From Calothrix sp. C42_A2020_038 (lineage in GTDB: Bacteria > Cyanobacteriota > Cyanobacteriia > Cyanobacteriales > Nostocaceae): a stretch of DNA of 63,883 nucleotides. The stretch is taken from contig JACYLQ010000003.1 of the NCBI GenBank assembly GCA_015272395.1, forward strand, positions 1-63,883, in the 5' to 3' direction. Under the pieces are notes generated by a model. The model had not been told where the DNA came from, made no database searches, and saw nothing but the letters and a program-made list of their open reading frames with translations. Shown piece after piece: positions 26,200 to 37,157 of this stretch (position 1 is its first letter; each line of letters opens with the position of its first letter). Both the position numbers and the translations under genes were made by a program.

Positions 26200-28323
26200 A
26201 TGCCAAAACAAATTATTATAGCCGAGCAGCATCAAATTGCTGCGGTCTTTTCTGAAGACCAAATACAAGAACTTGTTGTTGCTACAGGACACCACCAAAT
26301 TGGTGATATATATTTAGGTGTCGTAGAAAATGTCTTACCGGGTATCGACGCAGCTTTCGTCAATATTGGTGACCCCGAACGAAATGGATTTATTCATGTT
26401 ACTGATTTAGGACCATTACGGTTAAAGCGCGCGGCAGCTGCGATTACTGAATTGCTGACACCGCAGCAAAAAGTGTTGGTGCAGGTTATGAAGGAACCAA
26501 CAGGCACCAAAGGCCCGCGATTAACAGGCAATATTACATTACCTGGTCGTTATGTTGTGTTAATGCCATATGGTAGAGGTGTAAATTTATCTCGCCGTAT
26601 TAGAAATGAGAACGAACGTAATCGCTTACGGGCACTTGCGATTTTGATAAAGCCAGCGGGAATGGGTTTGTTAGTTCGTACAGAAGCAGAAGGTAAACCC
26701 GAAGAAGCAATTATTGAAGATTTAGAAGCGCTGCAAAAACAGTGGGAAGCAATACAGATTGAAGCGCAATCAACGCGCGCACCAGCTTTACTAAATCGCG
26801 ATGATGATTTTATCCAGCGTGTTCTTCGCGACATGTATGGCGCCGATGTAAATCGAATCGTAGTTGATTCGAGTACTGGCTTAAAACGAGTTAAGCAGTA
26901 CTTACAGAACTGGAGTGGTGGTCAGACTCCTCAAGGTTTATTGATTGACCATCATCGTGATCGAACCGCGATATTAGAGTATTTCCGTGTAAATGCGGCA
27001 ATTAAAGAAGCCCTCAGACCACGAGTCGATTTACCATCAGGTGGTTATATTATTATCGAGCCAACTGAAGCATTAACTGTAATAGATGTCAACTCAGGTT
27101 CTTTTACACGTTCTGCTACTGCTCGTGAAACAGTATTATGGACTAACTGCGAAGCCGCCACTGAAATTGCTCGACAGTTACGTTTACGTAATATTGCTGG
27201 TGTAATTGTAGTCGATTTTATCGATATGGAATCAAGGCGTGACCAGCTTCATGTTCTTGAACATTTTAATAAAGCTCTGAAAGCTGATAAAGCCCGTCCT
27301 CAAATCGCTCAATTAACTGAGTTAGGTTTGGTCGAACTTACACGTAAACGTCAAGGTCAAAATATATACGAATTATTCGGACATACTTGTCCAACTTGTG
27401 GTGGTTTAGGGCATGTCGTACAATTGCCAGGAGAAACAGAACCGCGTATAACCCCACCAGCACCAACCGAAGTACCCGACCGTTTTGCGGCATCGTTGCC
27501 AATTCGAGAAACACGAACGCCTGTCGCCCGCACCCCGGAAGCACGAGACAATTATGAAAGCTTTTCCGAATCATCTTTTGAACCAGAAGAGTATAATTCA
27601 GTAAATCTAGTTAACCATCCTAGCTATCATGAAATCGGCGATAAGAATCGTCGTGTTCGGCGCCGTCAGCGAATTGGCATCAACGGTTCCAACGGTAAAG
27701 ACGAACCACGTATCGCGAATAGCCCAATGTCATATGTAAGTGACCCTGATATTGATATTGACAATGATGGAGAAATCGATAATGGCCCTGTTTCGGCAAT
27801 AGGGGTAAGTAAACCAAATTGGGCAGACCGAGGCGAGCGCAAAATATCAAAGCTCGACCCAATTAAGCCAGTTGTTGAACCACCAGAAATTGTATCGGTA
27901 GAAATGACTCCTGATGAGCAAGATGTTTACGCTTTGATGGGTGTATCACCGTTAGTGCGTCTCAACCGGGAAGTTAAAAATCCAAAATCAGTAATAATTA
28001 ACGTTACCTTGCCTGGACAAGCACCGACAACCCCTAGCATTGAAGTTGACACACCTTCAACAATTTCTACTACACCTATACCCAAACCCAGAGTTGAGCC
28101 GATCAAAATCGATAGGGAACCAGAACCTTGGCAAGAAATAGCTACTGAAGTAACTCCAACTCCAACCCCAATGCCAAGGAAAGTAGTACAAACAACACAG
28201 CCAACTGTAGAATCAATTGATACAGATGATTCAAATCCTACGACAAGCGAAGTTTCTAGTCGTCGTAGGCGCCGTCGCTCTTCTGCTCGCTCTTCTGCTG
28301 ATAATAACTATTCTGAAGATTAG
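26200..28323 (+). CDS. rne: Ribonuclease E (Rne/Rng family)
   Basis: The 707-residue protein has an S1 domain (about 35-118), the RNase H-like and 5'-sensor region, and the DNase I-like catalytic part. Metal ligands are Asp296 (VIDVNSG) and Asp339 (VVDFID), 43 residues apart as in E. coli (303 and 346). The zinc-link is CPTC at 397-400. The remaining 300 residues are disordered and Pro/Thr-rich. They end in SRRRRRRSSARSS, an Arg-rich stretch like the one shown to bind polynucleotide phosphorylase in cyanobacterial RNase E. It starts mRNA decay and matures RNAs. rnhB follows after three bases. Confidence 0.96.
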   Translation: MPKQIIIAEQHQIAAVFSEDQIQELVVATGHHQIGDIYLGVVENVLPGIDAAFVNIGDPERNGFIHVTDLGPLRLKRAAAAITELLTPQQKVLVQVMKEPTGTKGPRLTGNITLPGRYVVLMPYGRGVNLSRRIRNENERNRLRALAILIKPAGMGLLVRTEAEGKPEEAIIEDLEALQKQWEAIQIEAQSTRAPALLNRDDDFIQRVLRDMYGADVNRIVVDSSTGLKRVKQYLQNWSGGQTPQGLLIDHHRDRTAILEYFRVNAAIKEALRPRVDLPSGGYIIIEPTEALTVIDVNSGSFTRSATARETVLWTNCEAATEIARQLRLRNIAGVIVVDFIDMESRRDQLHVLEHFNKALKADKARPQIAQLTELGLVELTRKRQGQNIYELFGHTCPTCGGLGHVVQLPGETEPRITPPAPTEVPDRFAASLPIRETRTPVARTPEARDNYESFSESSFEPEEYNSVNLVNHPSYHEIGDKNRRVRRRQRIGINGSNGKDEPRIANSPMSYVSDPDIDIDNDGEIDNGPVSAIGVSKPNWADRGERKISKLDPIKPVVEPPEIVSVEMTPDEQDVYALMGVSPLVRLNREVKNPKSVIINVTLPGQAPTTPSIEVDTPSTISTTPIPKPRVEPIKIDREPEPWQEIATEVTPTPTPMPRKVVQTTQPTVESIDTDDSNPTTSEVSSRRRRRRSSARSSADNNYSED

Positions 28324-28326
28324 TTT

Positions 28327-28974
28327 ATGGTTAAAACGCGGCTCGGCACCGTTGAATCATCATCTCCAATTGAATCCAATTGGCTAGAATTGTCTATGCC
28401 TAAAAATAAGTTGGTTGCAGGTGTAGACGAAGTTGGACGAGGTGCCTTGTTTGGTCCTGTAGTTGCAGCAGCAATAATATTACCAAATTCAGCTTTCCCT
28501 GAACTTATTGCCGCTCGAATCAATGACAGTAAAAAACTGTCATCTGCACGCAGGATTCACCTCGCGCAAATAATTTGTAATATTTGTAGCGACTGGAAAA
28601 TTGGTTTTGCTTCAACTGTTGAAATTGACCGAATTAACATATTACAGGCATCTTTACTCGCAATGAAGCGGGCTGTACTCAAACTCTCAGTACAGCCTGA
28701 GATTTGCTTAATCGATGGTAATCATTCAATTCAAGGTTTGCCAGTACCACAGCAAACTATTATTAAAGGCGATTCTATTTCGATCTCGATCGCCGCAGCA
28801 AGTATCGTTGCCAAGGTTTGGCGTGATGACTTGATATTGCGACTGGCTACTAAATATCCTATGTACGATTTGATACGTAACAAGGGCTATGGTAGCCAGC
28901 GTCATTTGATGGCTTTACAACAGTATGGAACTTCGCGTTTACATCGTAAGTCATTCAGCCCTTGTCAAAACTAA
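28327..28974 (+). CDS. rnhB: Ribonuclease HII
   Basis: The 215-residue protein has the type II RNase H pattern: AGVDEVGRGALFGPV with the Asp-Glu pair, NDSKKLS, the Asp in ICLIDGNH, and IAAASIVAKVWRD. It nicks the RNA strand of RNA/DNA hybrids and single ribonucleotides in DNA. The ATG lies three bases after the rne stop, so the two are surely one transcript. The first 25 residues are an extension with no conserved sequence, so a start at the internal ATG encoding MPKNKLVAG is possible. Confidence 0.94.
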   Translation: MVKTRLGTVESSSPIESNWLELSMPKNKLVAGVDEVGRGALFGPVVAAAIILPNSAFPELIAARINDSKKLSSARRIHLAQIICNICSDWKIGFASTVEIDRINILQASLLAMKRAVLKLSVQPEICLIDGNHSIQGLPVPQQTIIKGDSISISIAAASIVAKVWRDDLILRLATKYPMYDLIRNKGYGSQRHLMALQQYGTSRLHRKSFSPCQN

Positions 28975-29008
28975 AAAACTTAGGACTTAGGTTTCCTTGA
29001 CAAACATT

Positions 29009-29596
29009 TTATAATTCTGGATTTAGTATCGGTAGCTCCGAATCTGTAACGCTGGCCGTTATTTTTTCATGCAACTTTACCCAATCACAGTAATCACTAA
29101 GCAATTGATGCAACAATCTTTGCTTGATAGTTAATAGTACACTTTTTACTAAACTATTACCCGTTGCCTCTAAAATTGGTTTCGGAGTAAAACAAAATGG
29201 TGGTGGAAATTCAACTTCTACTTGCAAATCAGCTCGTCCTTTCAGTCGAGTTGCTCCATTGTGTTGCTCAGAAAACAAAAATCCTTGTAAATTTAGTGCA
29301 AAGCGCTGGTTAATATACTCAAAACCTAATATTTTACAAGAGATTGATTGAAGTCGAATTGTGCTATTAGACTCAGCCCATACTCTCATATCTACAGTTG
29401 GTTGAACACTGAGTGACATGAAAGCGATAGGGCGCATTTTTAAGCGAAAGACTTCATCTGAAATTTGCTGAATGCGGCTAGGATCCACCAAAGCATAAAC
29501 TAAACGTTGGGGCTGACGCAAGTAATGCTGAATGGGTACAGGCTGCTCTGGAACAGGAATTTCTACTGATTGAGAAGCAGTAAACTTAGTAGCCAT
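29009..29596 (-). CDS. DUF1997 domain protein
   Basis: The 195-residue protein carries the DUF1997 pattern: HYLRQPQRLVYALVDPSRI, VFRLKMRPIAFMSLSVQPTVDMRVW, then LKGRADLQVEVEFPPPF and LLHQLLSDYCDWV. Members occur in cyanobacteria and plastid-bearing eukaryotes, with no settled biochemical role. ATG 29596 is chosen because the longer frame to 29707 adds a Cys/Ile/Lys-rich segment not seen in the family. It is convergent with rnhB. Confidence 0.83.
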   Translation of the reverse strand: MATKFTASQSVEIPVPEQPVPIQHYLRQPQRLVYALVDPSRIQQISDEVFRLKMRPIAFMSLSVQPTVDMRVWAESNSTIRLQSISCKILGFEYINQRFALNLQGFLFSEQHNGATRLKGRADLQVEVEFPPPFCFTPKPILEATGNSLVKSVLLTIKQRLLHQLLSDYCDWVKLHEKITASVTDSELPILNPEL

Positions 29597-29897
29597 GAGC
29601 GTTTTTAATACCTTCTTTACTATTTTAATATTTTTTGCTAAAAAGATTATGCATAAATTAATACAACGATTCTCAACAGTAAAAATATTTGCTTCAGTAT
29701 TCATCAATCTTAGGTTATAACAGCAAGTAATTGATTTATTGATATTTCTTTAAAAACAAAGTTGATTTTAGCAATGTATTATAGTGGACTTGAGGTGTAT
29801 ACTGAATATTTAAATTAAGGTTAGATTTAGTTTACCAGAAGATTGAATCTAAATAAATAGTAATGAATGTGAATATTTACAATGTCAGGTAGAAAAC
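29597..29897. other. Intergenic region upstream of pheA
   Basis: About 300 very AT-rich bases between the divergent DUF1997 and pheA genes. It must hold both promoters. I see no hairpin or repeat. Confidence 0.35.
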
Positions 29898-30767
29898 ATG
29901 AATTTATCAATAGCGCATCTAGGTCCTTCAGGAAATTACAGTGAACAAGCAGCACTTTTTTATGTAAATTGGCTGACTAAAACATGTGAAAATCAAGCGA
30001 TTTTATGTCCTTACCCTAGTATTGCCCAATCTTTAAAAGCGGTGGTGCAAGGTAAAGCGATGCAGGCAATTGTACCGGCAGAAAATTCAATCGAAGGTAG
30101 CGTTACAATGACAATGGATACAATGTGGCAACTTGATAGTTTACGCATTGAATTAGCTTTAATAATGCCCATTGTTCATGTACTAATATCTTGTGCTTCT
30201 AGTTTGGACACTATCCAAACTGTCTACTCCCATCCGCAAGCTTTGGCACAATGTCAAGGGTGGTTAGAAAGTTTTCTTCCGTCAGTACAATTGATTCCAA
30301 CAAATTCCACGACTGAAGTATTAGAAAGGTTAGAAATTGATTCATGTGCAGCAGCAATTTCTTCACAACGCGCTGCACAACTGTACAATTTACCAATACT
30401 AGCTGCTGGGATTAATGATCATCCTGATAATTGCACAAGATTTTGGGTTGTACGCGGTAACACATCTCAAGATTTTCAATTTGTTAGCAATAAAAAACAT
30501 ACATCACTAGCATTTAGTTTAAGAGCAAACAAACCTGGTGCATTAGTTAAAGCATTAGAAATATTTGCTGCTCTTAACGTAAACATGAGTCGTATTGAGT
30601 CACGTCCAACTAAGCGCTCATTAGGAGAATACCTGTTTTTTATAGATATCGAAGCTGACGCAAGTAATCAAATAATTCAATCTGCACTCCAAGAACTATC
30701 AACATATACTGAAGTCTTAAAGATTTTTGGGAGTTATGACGCTGTGTCAACAAGAGACATCTCATAA
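29898..30767 (+). CDS. pheA: Prephenate dehydratase
   Basis: The 289-residue monofunctional enzyme has the periplasmic-binding-like catalytic domain (1-185) with the key TRF motif at 180-182 (NCTRFWV). An ACT regulatory domain (about 203-285) follows, with KPGALVKALEIFAALNVNMSR and the ESRP phenylalanine-site motif at 234-237. It converts prephenate to phenylpyruvate in phenylalanine synthesis and is expected to be feedback-inhibited through the ACT domain. No chorismate mutase domain is fused. Confidence 0.95.
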   Translation: MNLSIAHLGPSGNYSEQAALFYVNWLTKTCENQAILCPYPSIAQSLKAVVQGKAMQAIVPAENSIEGSVTMTMDTMWQLDSLRIELALIMPIVHVLISCASSLDTIQTVYSHPQALAQCQGWLESFLPSVQLIPTNSTTEVLERLEIDSCAAAISSQRAAQLYNLPILAAGINDHPDNCTRFWVVRGNTSQDFQFVSNKKHTSLAFSLRANKPGALVKALEIFAALNVNMSRIESRPTKRSLGEYLFFIDIEADASNQIIQSALQELSTYTEVLKIFGSYDAVSTRDIS

Positions 30768-30885
30768 TTATTTATGTTTAATGTCTTAGTGATAGTAAAT
30801 GAGACACTCAATTATTAAGTCTCTGCCGAATGTTCACTTTACAAACTTCTCTACTATCACCATACTCTTAACTCCTTATTTAGAA

Positions 30886-31536
30886 TTACAACTTTTGATT
30901 GAATGTATCTTTGAGAACAGTACGAGCAGCTAAATGATTTCGAGTAGTCGTTAAAATCTCGGCTTCACGTTCCAAGCGTGCAGCAGTATCAACCATTTCT
31001 AGCAATGATTGTTGCTCATAAGGAACACCATGTAGGTTGTGAGCGACCCAGTAAGATAACTCAACAGGTAAATCGGGCAAATCTTCAGGAAGTTCAATAT
31101 TTTGGTCAGTTAGTTTAGCAGATAAACGGACAACATCACGCAAAAGATGCTCAACATCAGCTGCTATGGGATATAAATCTCTGGTTGGTGATTCATCTTG
31201 AAACCACTCAACCAAACCAACCCGATAAGGTTTCTCACGAACATACTCGATGACTCGGAAACGCTGCTGTCCCAAAGTCACCATTTTCATTCGGTCATCG
31301 GGAAGACGTTGGTAATGAATTATTTCTGCACAGCAACCAACATTCGCGATCTTACCCTGAACCGGATCTACCATTAGTACACCAAACCGACGGTCGCCTT
31401 CCAAAATCGTGTTCATCATGATTCGGTAGCGATACTCAAAAATATGTAGTGGTAAGGGCCTAGTGGGAAACAAAACTACTTCTGGTAACGGGAACAGAGG
31501 TAGTTCACGAACCGCAATTTTAGATGAGGATGACAT
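30886..31536 (-). CDS. LON substrate-binding domain protein (LonB-N like)
   Basis: The 216-residue protein is made only of the Lon amino-terminal domain (ELPLFPLPEVVLFPTRPLPLHIFEYRYR, then FGVLMVDPVQGKIANVGCCAEI and VTLGQQRFRV) and a helical tail. It has no AAA or protease domain. Such stand-alone Lon-N proteins are conserved in cyanobacteria and plastids, and a substrate-recognition or ubiquitin-ligase-like role has been suggested but not shown. It lies directly downstream of the ribosomal str block on the same strand, beyond the rpsJ terminator. Confidence 0.87.
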   Translation of the reverse strand: MSSSSKIAVRELPLFPLPEVVLFPTRPLPLHIFEYRYRIMMNTILEGDRRFGVLMVDPVQGKIANVGCCAEIIHYQRLPDDRMKMVTLGQQRFRVIEYVREKPYRVGLVEWFQDESPTRDLYPIAADVEHLLRDVVRLSAKLTDQNIELPEDLPDLPVELSYWVAHNLHGVPYEQQSLLEMVDTAARLEREAEILTTTRNHLAARTVLKDTFNQKL

Positions 31537-31634
31537 TGTTTTTTGGTATAAATTTACTCTTTTACTACTAAAACCTTGTAATTTTTCCCGTATTCTTTCT
31601 TAAATCTTATCACTTTGTTTCACAGCAAGTAAAA

Positions 31635-31663
31635 AGCCCCTCAGAAATACTCCTCAAGGGCTA
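31635..31663 (-). terminator. Terminator of the str operon (after rpsJ)
   Basis: The stem AGCCCCT / AGGGGCT with a 15-base loop is followed on the minus strand by TTTTTAC. It lies about 100 bases beyond the rpsJ stop and closes the rpsL-rpsG-fusA-tuf-rpsJ transcript. Confidence 0.85.
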
Positions 31664-31767
31664 GTAATGAATTACACCATATATATAAAGAGAAGCAAAA
31701 AGGAAGAAGGGGTAAACTATTAACTTGTACCTTTACCTGTCAGCTTTTCCTTAAGAATTCATGTTAA

Positions 31768-32085
31768 TTACAACTTAACTTCAATATCAACACCCGATGG
31801 CAAGTCTAGCTTCATCAGCGCATCGATTGTTTTAGAAGAAGGTTGATAAATATCAATAATTCGACGGTGCGTGCGAGTTTCAAAGTGTTCGCGCGAGTCT
31901 TTATCAACGTGAGGTGAACGGAGGACGCAATAAATTTTGCGTTTTGTCGGTAGAGGAATCGGGCCAATTGCTGTAGCGTTGGTACGATTAGCTGTATCTA
32001 CTATCTTCTCGCAAGAGGTATCTAGTAAGCGCCGATCAAAAGCTTGCAAGCGAATTCTGATTTTTTGCTGTTGTAGCGTTGCCAT
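31768..32085 (-). CDS. rpsJ: 30S ribosomal protein S10
   Basis: The 105-residue protein is full length and typical: [34 protein letters not shown] and [33 protein letters not shown]10 lies in the head of the small subunit and, in other bacteria, pairs with NusB in antitermination. It is the last gene of the str block, 154 bases after tuf, the usual cyanobacterial position rather than leading the S10 operon. Confidence 0.98.
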   Translation of the reverse strand: MATLQQQKIRIRLQAFDRRLLDTSCEKIVDTANRTNATAIGPIPLPTKRKIYCVLRSPHVDKDSREHFETRTHRRIIDIYQPSSKTIDALMKLDLPSGVDIEVKL

Positions 32086-32239
32086 CTTCGGTTTTCCTGG
32101 TTCGGTTGATTTTGGATTCTGGATTTTAGATTGAATCGACTTTAATCCAATCTAAAATTCAAAATTTTTGTTTGGGCATAAAAAGAGCAGAGACGTATTA
32201 TATCATCTCCGCCCTGATTATCAATGACTGTGCAAGGTA

Positions 32240-33469
32240 TTATTTAAGGATTTTAGAAACAACACCAGCACCGATAGTCCGACCACCTTCACGGATTGCA
32301 AAGCGCATCCCTTGCTCAATGGCAATTGGGCTGATTAGCTTCACAGTCATTTTAATGCGGTCTCCAGGCATTACCATTTCTGCTGCACCTCCATCGTCAG
32401 AGGTAAAAGCTTCGATGGTGCCAGTTACGTCAGTTGTACGGACGTAGAACTGAGGACGGTATCCTGCGAAGAAGGGGGTTTTACGCCCACCTTCTTTTTC
32501 CGTTAAAACATAAACTTCACCTTCAAAGTCGGTATGAGGAGTAATGGAACCGGGCTTTGCCAATACCATACCGCGCTCAATTTCTTCTTTCTTCAAACCA
32601 CGTAACAGTAGACCTGCGTTATCACCAGCCATACCTTCTTCGAGACTCTTCTTGAACATCTCGATCCCAGTTACTGTGGTAGCGCGAGTATTTTTAATAC
32701 CTACTAACTCTACGTTATCGCCTAGTTTGACTTTTCCGCGCTCAATCCGCCCTGTCGCTACAGTACCACGACCAGAGATTGAAAATACGTCTTCTACCGC
32801 CATCAAGAATGGCTTGTCAACGTCACGTTCTGGAGTTGGAATGTAGGAATCTACAGCATCCATAAGTTCGTAGATTTTATCTACCCACTTATCTTCACCA
32901 CGCTGTGTTTTAGGCGCCGCTGTCATTTTCTCCAATGCTTGCAGACCTGAACCTTTGACGATTGGAATATCATCACCTGGGAAGTCGTAGCTCGATAAAA
33001 GTTCGCGAACTTCCAGTTCTACAAGTTCGAGCAATTCTTCGTCGTCCACCATGTCTTCTTTATTCATGAAGACAACCAAGCTTGGTACACCTACCTGTTT
33101 CGCCAAGAGAATGTGTTCGCGGGTTTGAGGCATTGGTCCATCAGCCGCTGAAACCACTAATATGGCGCCGTCCATCTGAGCAGCACCAGTAATCATGTTT
33201 TTCACATAGTCAGCGTGACCTGGACAGTCTACGTGAGCGTAGTGACGATTTGCGGTTTCATATTCCACGTGAGCAGTATTAATTGTAATACCACGCGCTC
33301 TTTCTTCAGGAGCGGCATCGATTTGGTCGTATGCTTTAGCTACTGCGTTACCAAGAGCTGCAAGAGTCATAGTAATAGCAGCAGTTAACGTAGTTTTACC
33401 GTGGTCAACGTGACCAATAGTACCAATGTTGACGTGGGGTTTATTCCGTTCAAACTTTGCGCGTGCCAT
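32240..33469 (-). CDS. tuf: Elongation factor Tu
   Basis: The 409-residue EF-Tu has all GTPase motifs: GHVDHGKTT (residues 19-27), the switch RGITIN, DCPGH and NKED. Complete domains 2 and 3 end in [10 protein letters not shown]. It brings aminoacyl-tRNA to the ribosome. The gene is 22 bases downstream of fusA. Confidence 0.98.
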   Translation of the reverse strand: MARAKFERNKPHVNIGTIGHVDHGKTTLTAAITMTLAALGNAVAKAYDQIDAAPEERARGITINTAHVEYETANRHYAHVDCPGHADYVKNMITGAAQMDGAILVVSAADGPMPQTREHILLAKQVGVPSLVVFMNKEDMVDDEELLELVELEVRELLSSYDFPGDDIPIVKGSGLQALEKMTAAPKTQRGEDKWVDKIYELMDAVDSYIPTPERDVDKPFLMAVEDVFSISGRGTVATGRIERGKVKLGDNVELVGIKNTRATTVTGIEMFKKSLEEGMAGDNAGLLLRGLKKEEIERGMVLAKPGSITPHTDFEGEVYVLTEKEGGRKTPFFAGYRPQFYVRTTDVTGTIEAFTSDDGGAAEMVMPGDRIKMTVKLISPIAIEQGMRFAIREGGRTIGAGVVSKILK

Positions 33470-33491
33470 GAATACTCGTTTCCTTTTCTAG

Positions 33492-35570
33492 TTATGCGTT
33501 CCCTTTACTTTTAGCGATGATAGCCTCGGCGACGTTACGAGGAACTTCTTCGTAATGGCTAAACTCCATCGAGAAGATACCCCGTCCTTGGGTCTTCGAG
33601 CGAATGTCAGTAGCGTAACCAAACATTTCTGCTAACGGAACCTTAGCAGTGACTTTGGCTAGACCAGCTTCTGAACCCATACCTTCAATTTGCCCACGAC
33701 GAGAATTGAGGTCACCCATTACATCACCAAGGAAGTTTTCGGGAACTTCTACCTCAACCTTCATCATAGGTTCTAAAAGTACAGGCGAAGCTTTCATTAC
33801 AGCTTCCTTCATCGCCATCGAACCTGCAATCTTAAAAGCCATTTCAGAAGAGTCTACATCATGGTAAGACCCATCAACCAGCGTTGCTTTGACATCGATC
33901 AGCGGGTATCCAGCTAATACGCCAGATTCAGTACTTTCCTTCATTCCGGCTTCAGCAGGGCCAATGTACTCTTTCGGTACGGCGCCACCCACGATTTTAG
34001 AGACAAACTCAAATCCACTTCCGGCTTCTCCGGGTTCAAGGTCAATCACTACGTGACCATACTGACCTTTACCACCACTCTGACGGATAAATTTACCTTC
34101 GACTCGACTTACAGCTTTGCGAATTGTTTCACGGTAAGCTACTTGCGGTGCCCCAACGTTTGCTTCTACCTTGAATTCGCGCAGCATCCGGTCAACCAGA
34201 ATTTCTAAGTGTAACTCTCCCATCCCGGCAATCACGGTTTGGTTTGTTTCCTGATCAACACTAACGCGGAAAGTTGGGTCTTCCTCTGATAACGACTGCA
34301 AAGCCTTGGAAAGCTTGTCCATGTCGTTCTTGGTCTTAGGTTCTACTGCAACCGAGATTACAGGCTCTGGGATAAACAAGGATTCTAAAATTACTGGTGA
34401 ATTCTCATCAGTAATTGTATCTCCAGTTAATGTATCTTTTAATCCTAATGCTGCACCTAAATCACCAGCACGCAGTTCTTCTACGTCCTGACGTTCATCT
34501 GCTTTTAATACTACTAAGCGTGAAATACGTTCTTTCTTATTCTTAGTAGCATTTAATACGTAGCTACCTTTTTTTAAGACACCAGAATAAACACGTACAA
34601 ACGTCAAACGACCGTATGGATCTGCCATGATCTTAAACGCAAGTGCAGACAGTGGCTCGTTGTCATCCGCATGACGCTCTACTGTTTCTCCACTTGGTAA
34701 AGTTCCTTGAATTGCTGGAACTTCTGGAGGTGATGGCAAGTAATCTACTACTGCATCAAGCAACAACTGTACACCCTTGTTCTTAAAAGCAGAACCACAT
34801 AACATTGGTACTATCGTACCTGCTACAGTTCCTTTCCTGAGAGCAGTTGTAATTTCCTCTTCAGTCAGGTCTTCGCCTTCAAAGTACTTATTCATCAATT
34901 CATCGCTGGTTTCCGAAACTGCTTCTATCAGCTTAGTTCGGTACTCAGCTACTAATTCCTGCATATCTGCGGGAATTTCCTCTTCTTTGATATCAGTACC
35001 CTTATCATTGGTGTAGATGTAGGCGCGCATCTTCACCAAATCTACTAATCCTAAAAAGTCGCTTTCTGCGCCAATGGGTAATTGGATTGGAATTGCATTC
35101 GCCCGTAGACGGTCACGCACTTGCTCATAAACTTTGTAGAAGTTGGCGCCTGTACGATCCATCTTGTTGACAAAAACAATCCGAGGCACCCTGTAGCGGT
35201 CAGCTTGTCTCCATACAGTTTCTGTCTGCGGTTGCACTCCGCCCACCGAACATAAAACAGTAATTACACCATCAAGTACCCGCATCGAACGTTCTACTTC
35301 AATTGTGAAGTCCACGTGACCGGGAGTGTCAATAATGTTAATCTGATGGTCTTTCCAGCTTGTACTAATCGCTGCGGCTGTAATCGTGATACCTCTTTCC
35401 CGTTCCTGCTCCATCCAGTCAGTGACGGCAGTACCTTCGTGAACCTCACCAATCTTATGAATAATCCCAGAATAAAATAATATTCTTTCTGTTGTTGTTG
35501 TTTTGCCCGCGTCTATATGCGCTGCAATCCCTATATTGCGTACTCTCTCTAGCGGGATAGTACGTGCCAC
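33492..35570 (-). CDS. fusA: Elongation factor G
   Basis: The 692-residue EF-G shows [26 protein letters not shown] and NKMDR in the GTPase domain. Domain II follows ([21 protein letters not shown]), with domains III-V extending to the carboxy terminus ([20 protein letters not shown]). It drives translocation of tRNA and mRNA on the ribosome. It sits between rpsG and tuf in the classical str order, about 190 bases downstream of rpsG. Confidence 0.98.
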   Translation of the reverse strand: MARTIPLERVRNIGIAAHIDAGKTTTTERILFYSGIIHKIGEVHEGTAVTDWMEQERERGITITAAAISTSWKDHQINIIDTPGHVDFTIEVERSMRVLDGVITVLCSVGGVQPQTETVWRQADRYRVPRIVFVNKMDRTGANFYKVYEQVRDRLRANAIPIQLPIGAESDFLGLVDLVKMRAYIYTNDKGTDIKEEEIPADMQELVAEYRTKLIEAVSETSDELMNKYFEGEDLTEEEITTALRKGTVAGTIVPMLCGSAFKNKGVQLLLDAVVDYLPSPPEVPAIQGTLPSGETVERHADDNEPLSALAFKIMADPYGRLTFVRVYSGVLKKGSYVLNATKNKKERISRLVVLKADERQDVEELRAGDLGAALGLKDTLTGDTITDENSPVILESLFIPEPVISVAVEPKTKNDMDKLSKALQSLSEEDPTFRVSVDQETNQTVIAGMGELHLEILVDRMLREFKVEANVGAPQVAYRETIRKAVSRVEGKFIRQSGGKGQYGHVVIDLEPGEAGSGFEFVSKIVGGAVPKEYIGPAEAGMKESTESGVLAGYPLIDVKATLVDGSYHDVDSSEMAFKIAGSMAMKEAVMKASPVLLEPMMKVEVEVPENFLGDVMGDLNSRRGQIEGMGSEAGLAKVTAKVPLAEMFGYATDIRSKTQGRGIFSMEFSHYEEVPRNVAEAIIAKSKGNA

Positions 35571-35758
35571 AGCTGCCTCCTATAGTTATCGCCTCATTAT
35601 ATTTTGTATATTACACTTTGTTAAGTTTATATACTTTACGGAAAACCGACACTTTGCTAGCAAATTTCCGATATATCGAAATAAATAAAGTACGATATAC
35701 CGGTTTAGTTTTAAAAGCAATCAATCTCCGCCTTTAGATAGAGATTTAAGCGTCTAAT

Positions 35759-36229
35759 TTAGTAGCGATAGTGAGCAAACGCTTTATTCGCTTCTGCCAT
35801 GCGATGAGTTTCTTCACGCTTTTTGATTGCGCTTCCTGTCTCGTTTGCAGCATCCATTAACTCGTTAGCTAGTCGAGAAGCCATTGTACGACCTGGACGC
35901 TGACGAGAATATTGTACTAACCAACGTAGCGCCAAGGTTGTGCCACGCTCATTACGCACTTCCATCGGTACTTGATAAGTTGCACCACCCACCCGACGTG
36001 CTTTGACCTCAACGAGTGGTGTTGCATTCCTTACTGCTCTTTCAAACGTTTCGAGAGGGTCGCCACCAGTGCGATCACCAATTGTTTTGAGTGCATCATA
36101 GACAATCCGCGCTGCTAGGGATTTCTTGCCGTGACGCATTATCCGGCGAATAATCATACTAACCAGGCGACTGTTATATAACGAATCAGGCGGAACAGGG
36201 CGCCTTTGAATAACACCACGACGAGACAT
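35759..36229 (-). CDS. rpsG: 30S ribosomal protein S7
   Basis: The 156-residue protein has the normal S7 sequence: [56 protein letters not shown] and [37 protein letters not shown]7 nucleates assembly of the small-subunit head. It is separated from rpsL by an unusually long 445-base gap. Confidence 0.98.
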   Translation of the reverse strand: MSRRGVIQRRPVPPDSLYNSRLVSMIIRRIMRHGKKSLAARIVYDALKTIGDRTGGDPLETFERAVRNATPLVEVKARRVGGATYQVPMEVRNERGTTLALRWLVQYSRQRPGRTMASRLANELMDAANETGSAIKKREETHRMAEANKAFAHYRY

Positions 36230-36674
36230 ACTTAACCCTTAAATAAAAATCTTCAAGAATTTTCGACTTCAATCAGAAGTAATACTACAGTTTAAACTTT
36301 TCAGTTTTCACTACTAGTTGCAGCTATACAAACCTCAACAGACTGCCCTCAACCAGACAGACAAAGCGATATTATAATACAATTTCTTTTCAAATCAAAC
36401 AGTGTAATGCCGAAATACAACATTAAATATCTGCTAAATTTTGCTTTACCCGTACTTAAGACAATAAGTTAAATGGAAGCTAGCTCTATTAATCGATGAC
36501 TCGAAACAAAACAATTCCGATACTACATGCTAACTAAACTTTTCAAAAAGCACGTGCATCAAATCACAAACTAGAAGAAAAGGTTAATTGAATCAATGCA
36601 GTTAGTTGTAAGTGATTACACAATTAATAATTGAGGGGAGCTTGAATTAATCACGCTCAACAACCTCAACTATA
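36230..36674. other. Long gap inside the str block
   Basis: A 445-base AT-rich spacer splits rpsL from rpsG, genes that are usually tens to about 200 bases apart. No frame, terminator or repeat is obvious on either strand. It could hold a second promoter for rpsG-fusA-tuf. Confidence 0.5.
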
Positions 36675-37058
36675 TTACTTAGCAGCAGGTTTTGGACGCT
36701 TTGTTCCATATTTTGAACGACCCTGCTTCCGGTCTTTAACACCAGCAGTGTCCAGTGTGCCACGGATAATGTGATATCTAACACCTGGTAGGTCTTTAAC
36801 CCGACCACCGCGAATCATTACAACTGAGTGTTCTTGTAAGTTGTGCCCAATCCCCGGAATATAGGCTGTTACTTCAAAGCCAGAGGTTAATCTTACCCGT
36901 GCGACTTTGCGAAGTGCTGAATTAGGCTTTTTAGGAGTAGTCGTGAATACCCTGGTACAAACTCCCCGACGTTGCGGGCATTGTTTCAGGGCTGGTGACT
37001 TTGTTTTCTGACGCGCTAGTTCGCGTTCGTTTCTTATTAGTTGCTGTATTGTTGGCAT
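36675..37058 (-). CDS. rpsL: 30S ribosomal protein S12
   Basis: The 127-residue protein is a standard S12 ([66 protein letters not shown]). The lysines in TPKKPNS and GRVKDLPG that decide streptomycin sensitivity are the wild-type residues. S12 lies at the decoding centre. It is the first gene of the str block. Confidence 0.98.
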   Translation of the reverse strand: MPTIQQLIRNERELARQKTKSPALKQCPQRRGVCTRVFTTTPKKPNSALRKVARVRLTSGFEVTAYIPGIGHNLQEHSVVMIRGGRVKDLPGVRYHIIRGTLDTAGVKDRKQGRSKYGTKRPKPAAK

Positions 37059-37157
37059 GAGTTACAGCCTATAAAGCTGCTTATGGTCTAATTTAACAAA
37101 TCCTAATTATATCTTTTTTTTGAATTTTATGTCAAATGATTTTTGCAGAGCTTAGAA

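Noticed and set aside
32240-37058. Antisense frames over tuf, fusA and rpsL
   Set aside because: Shadows of strongly coding ribosomal and elongation factor genes.
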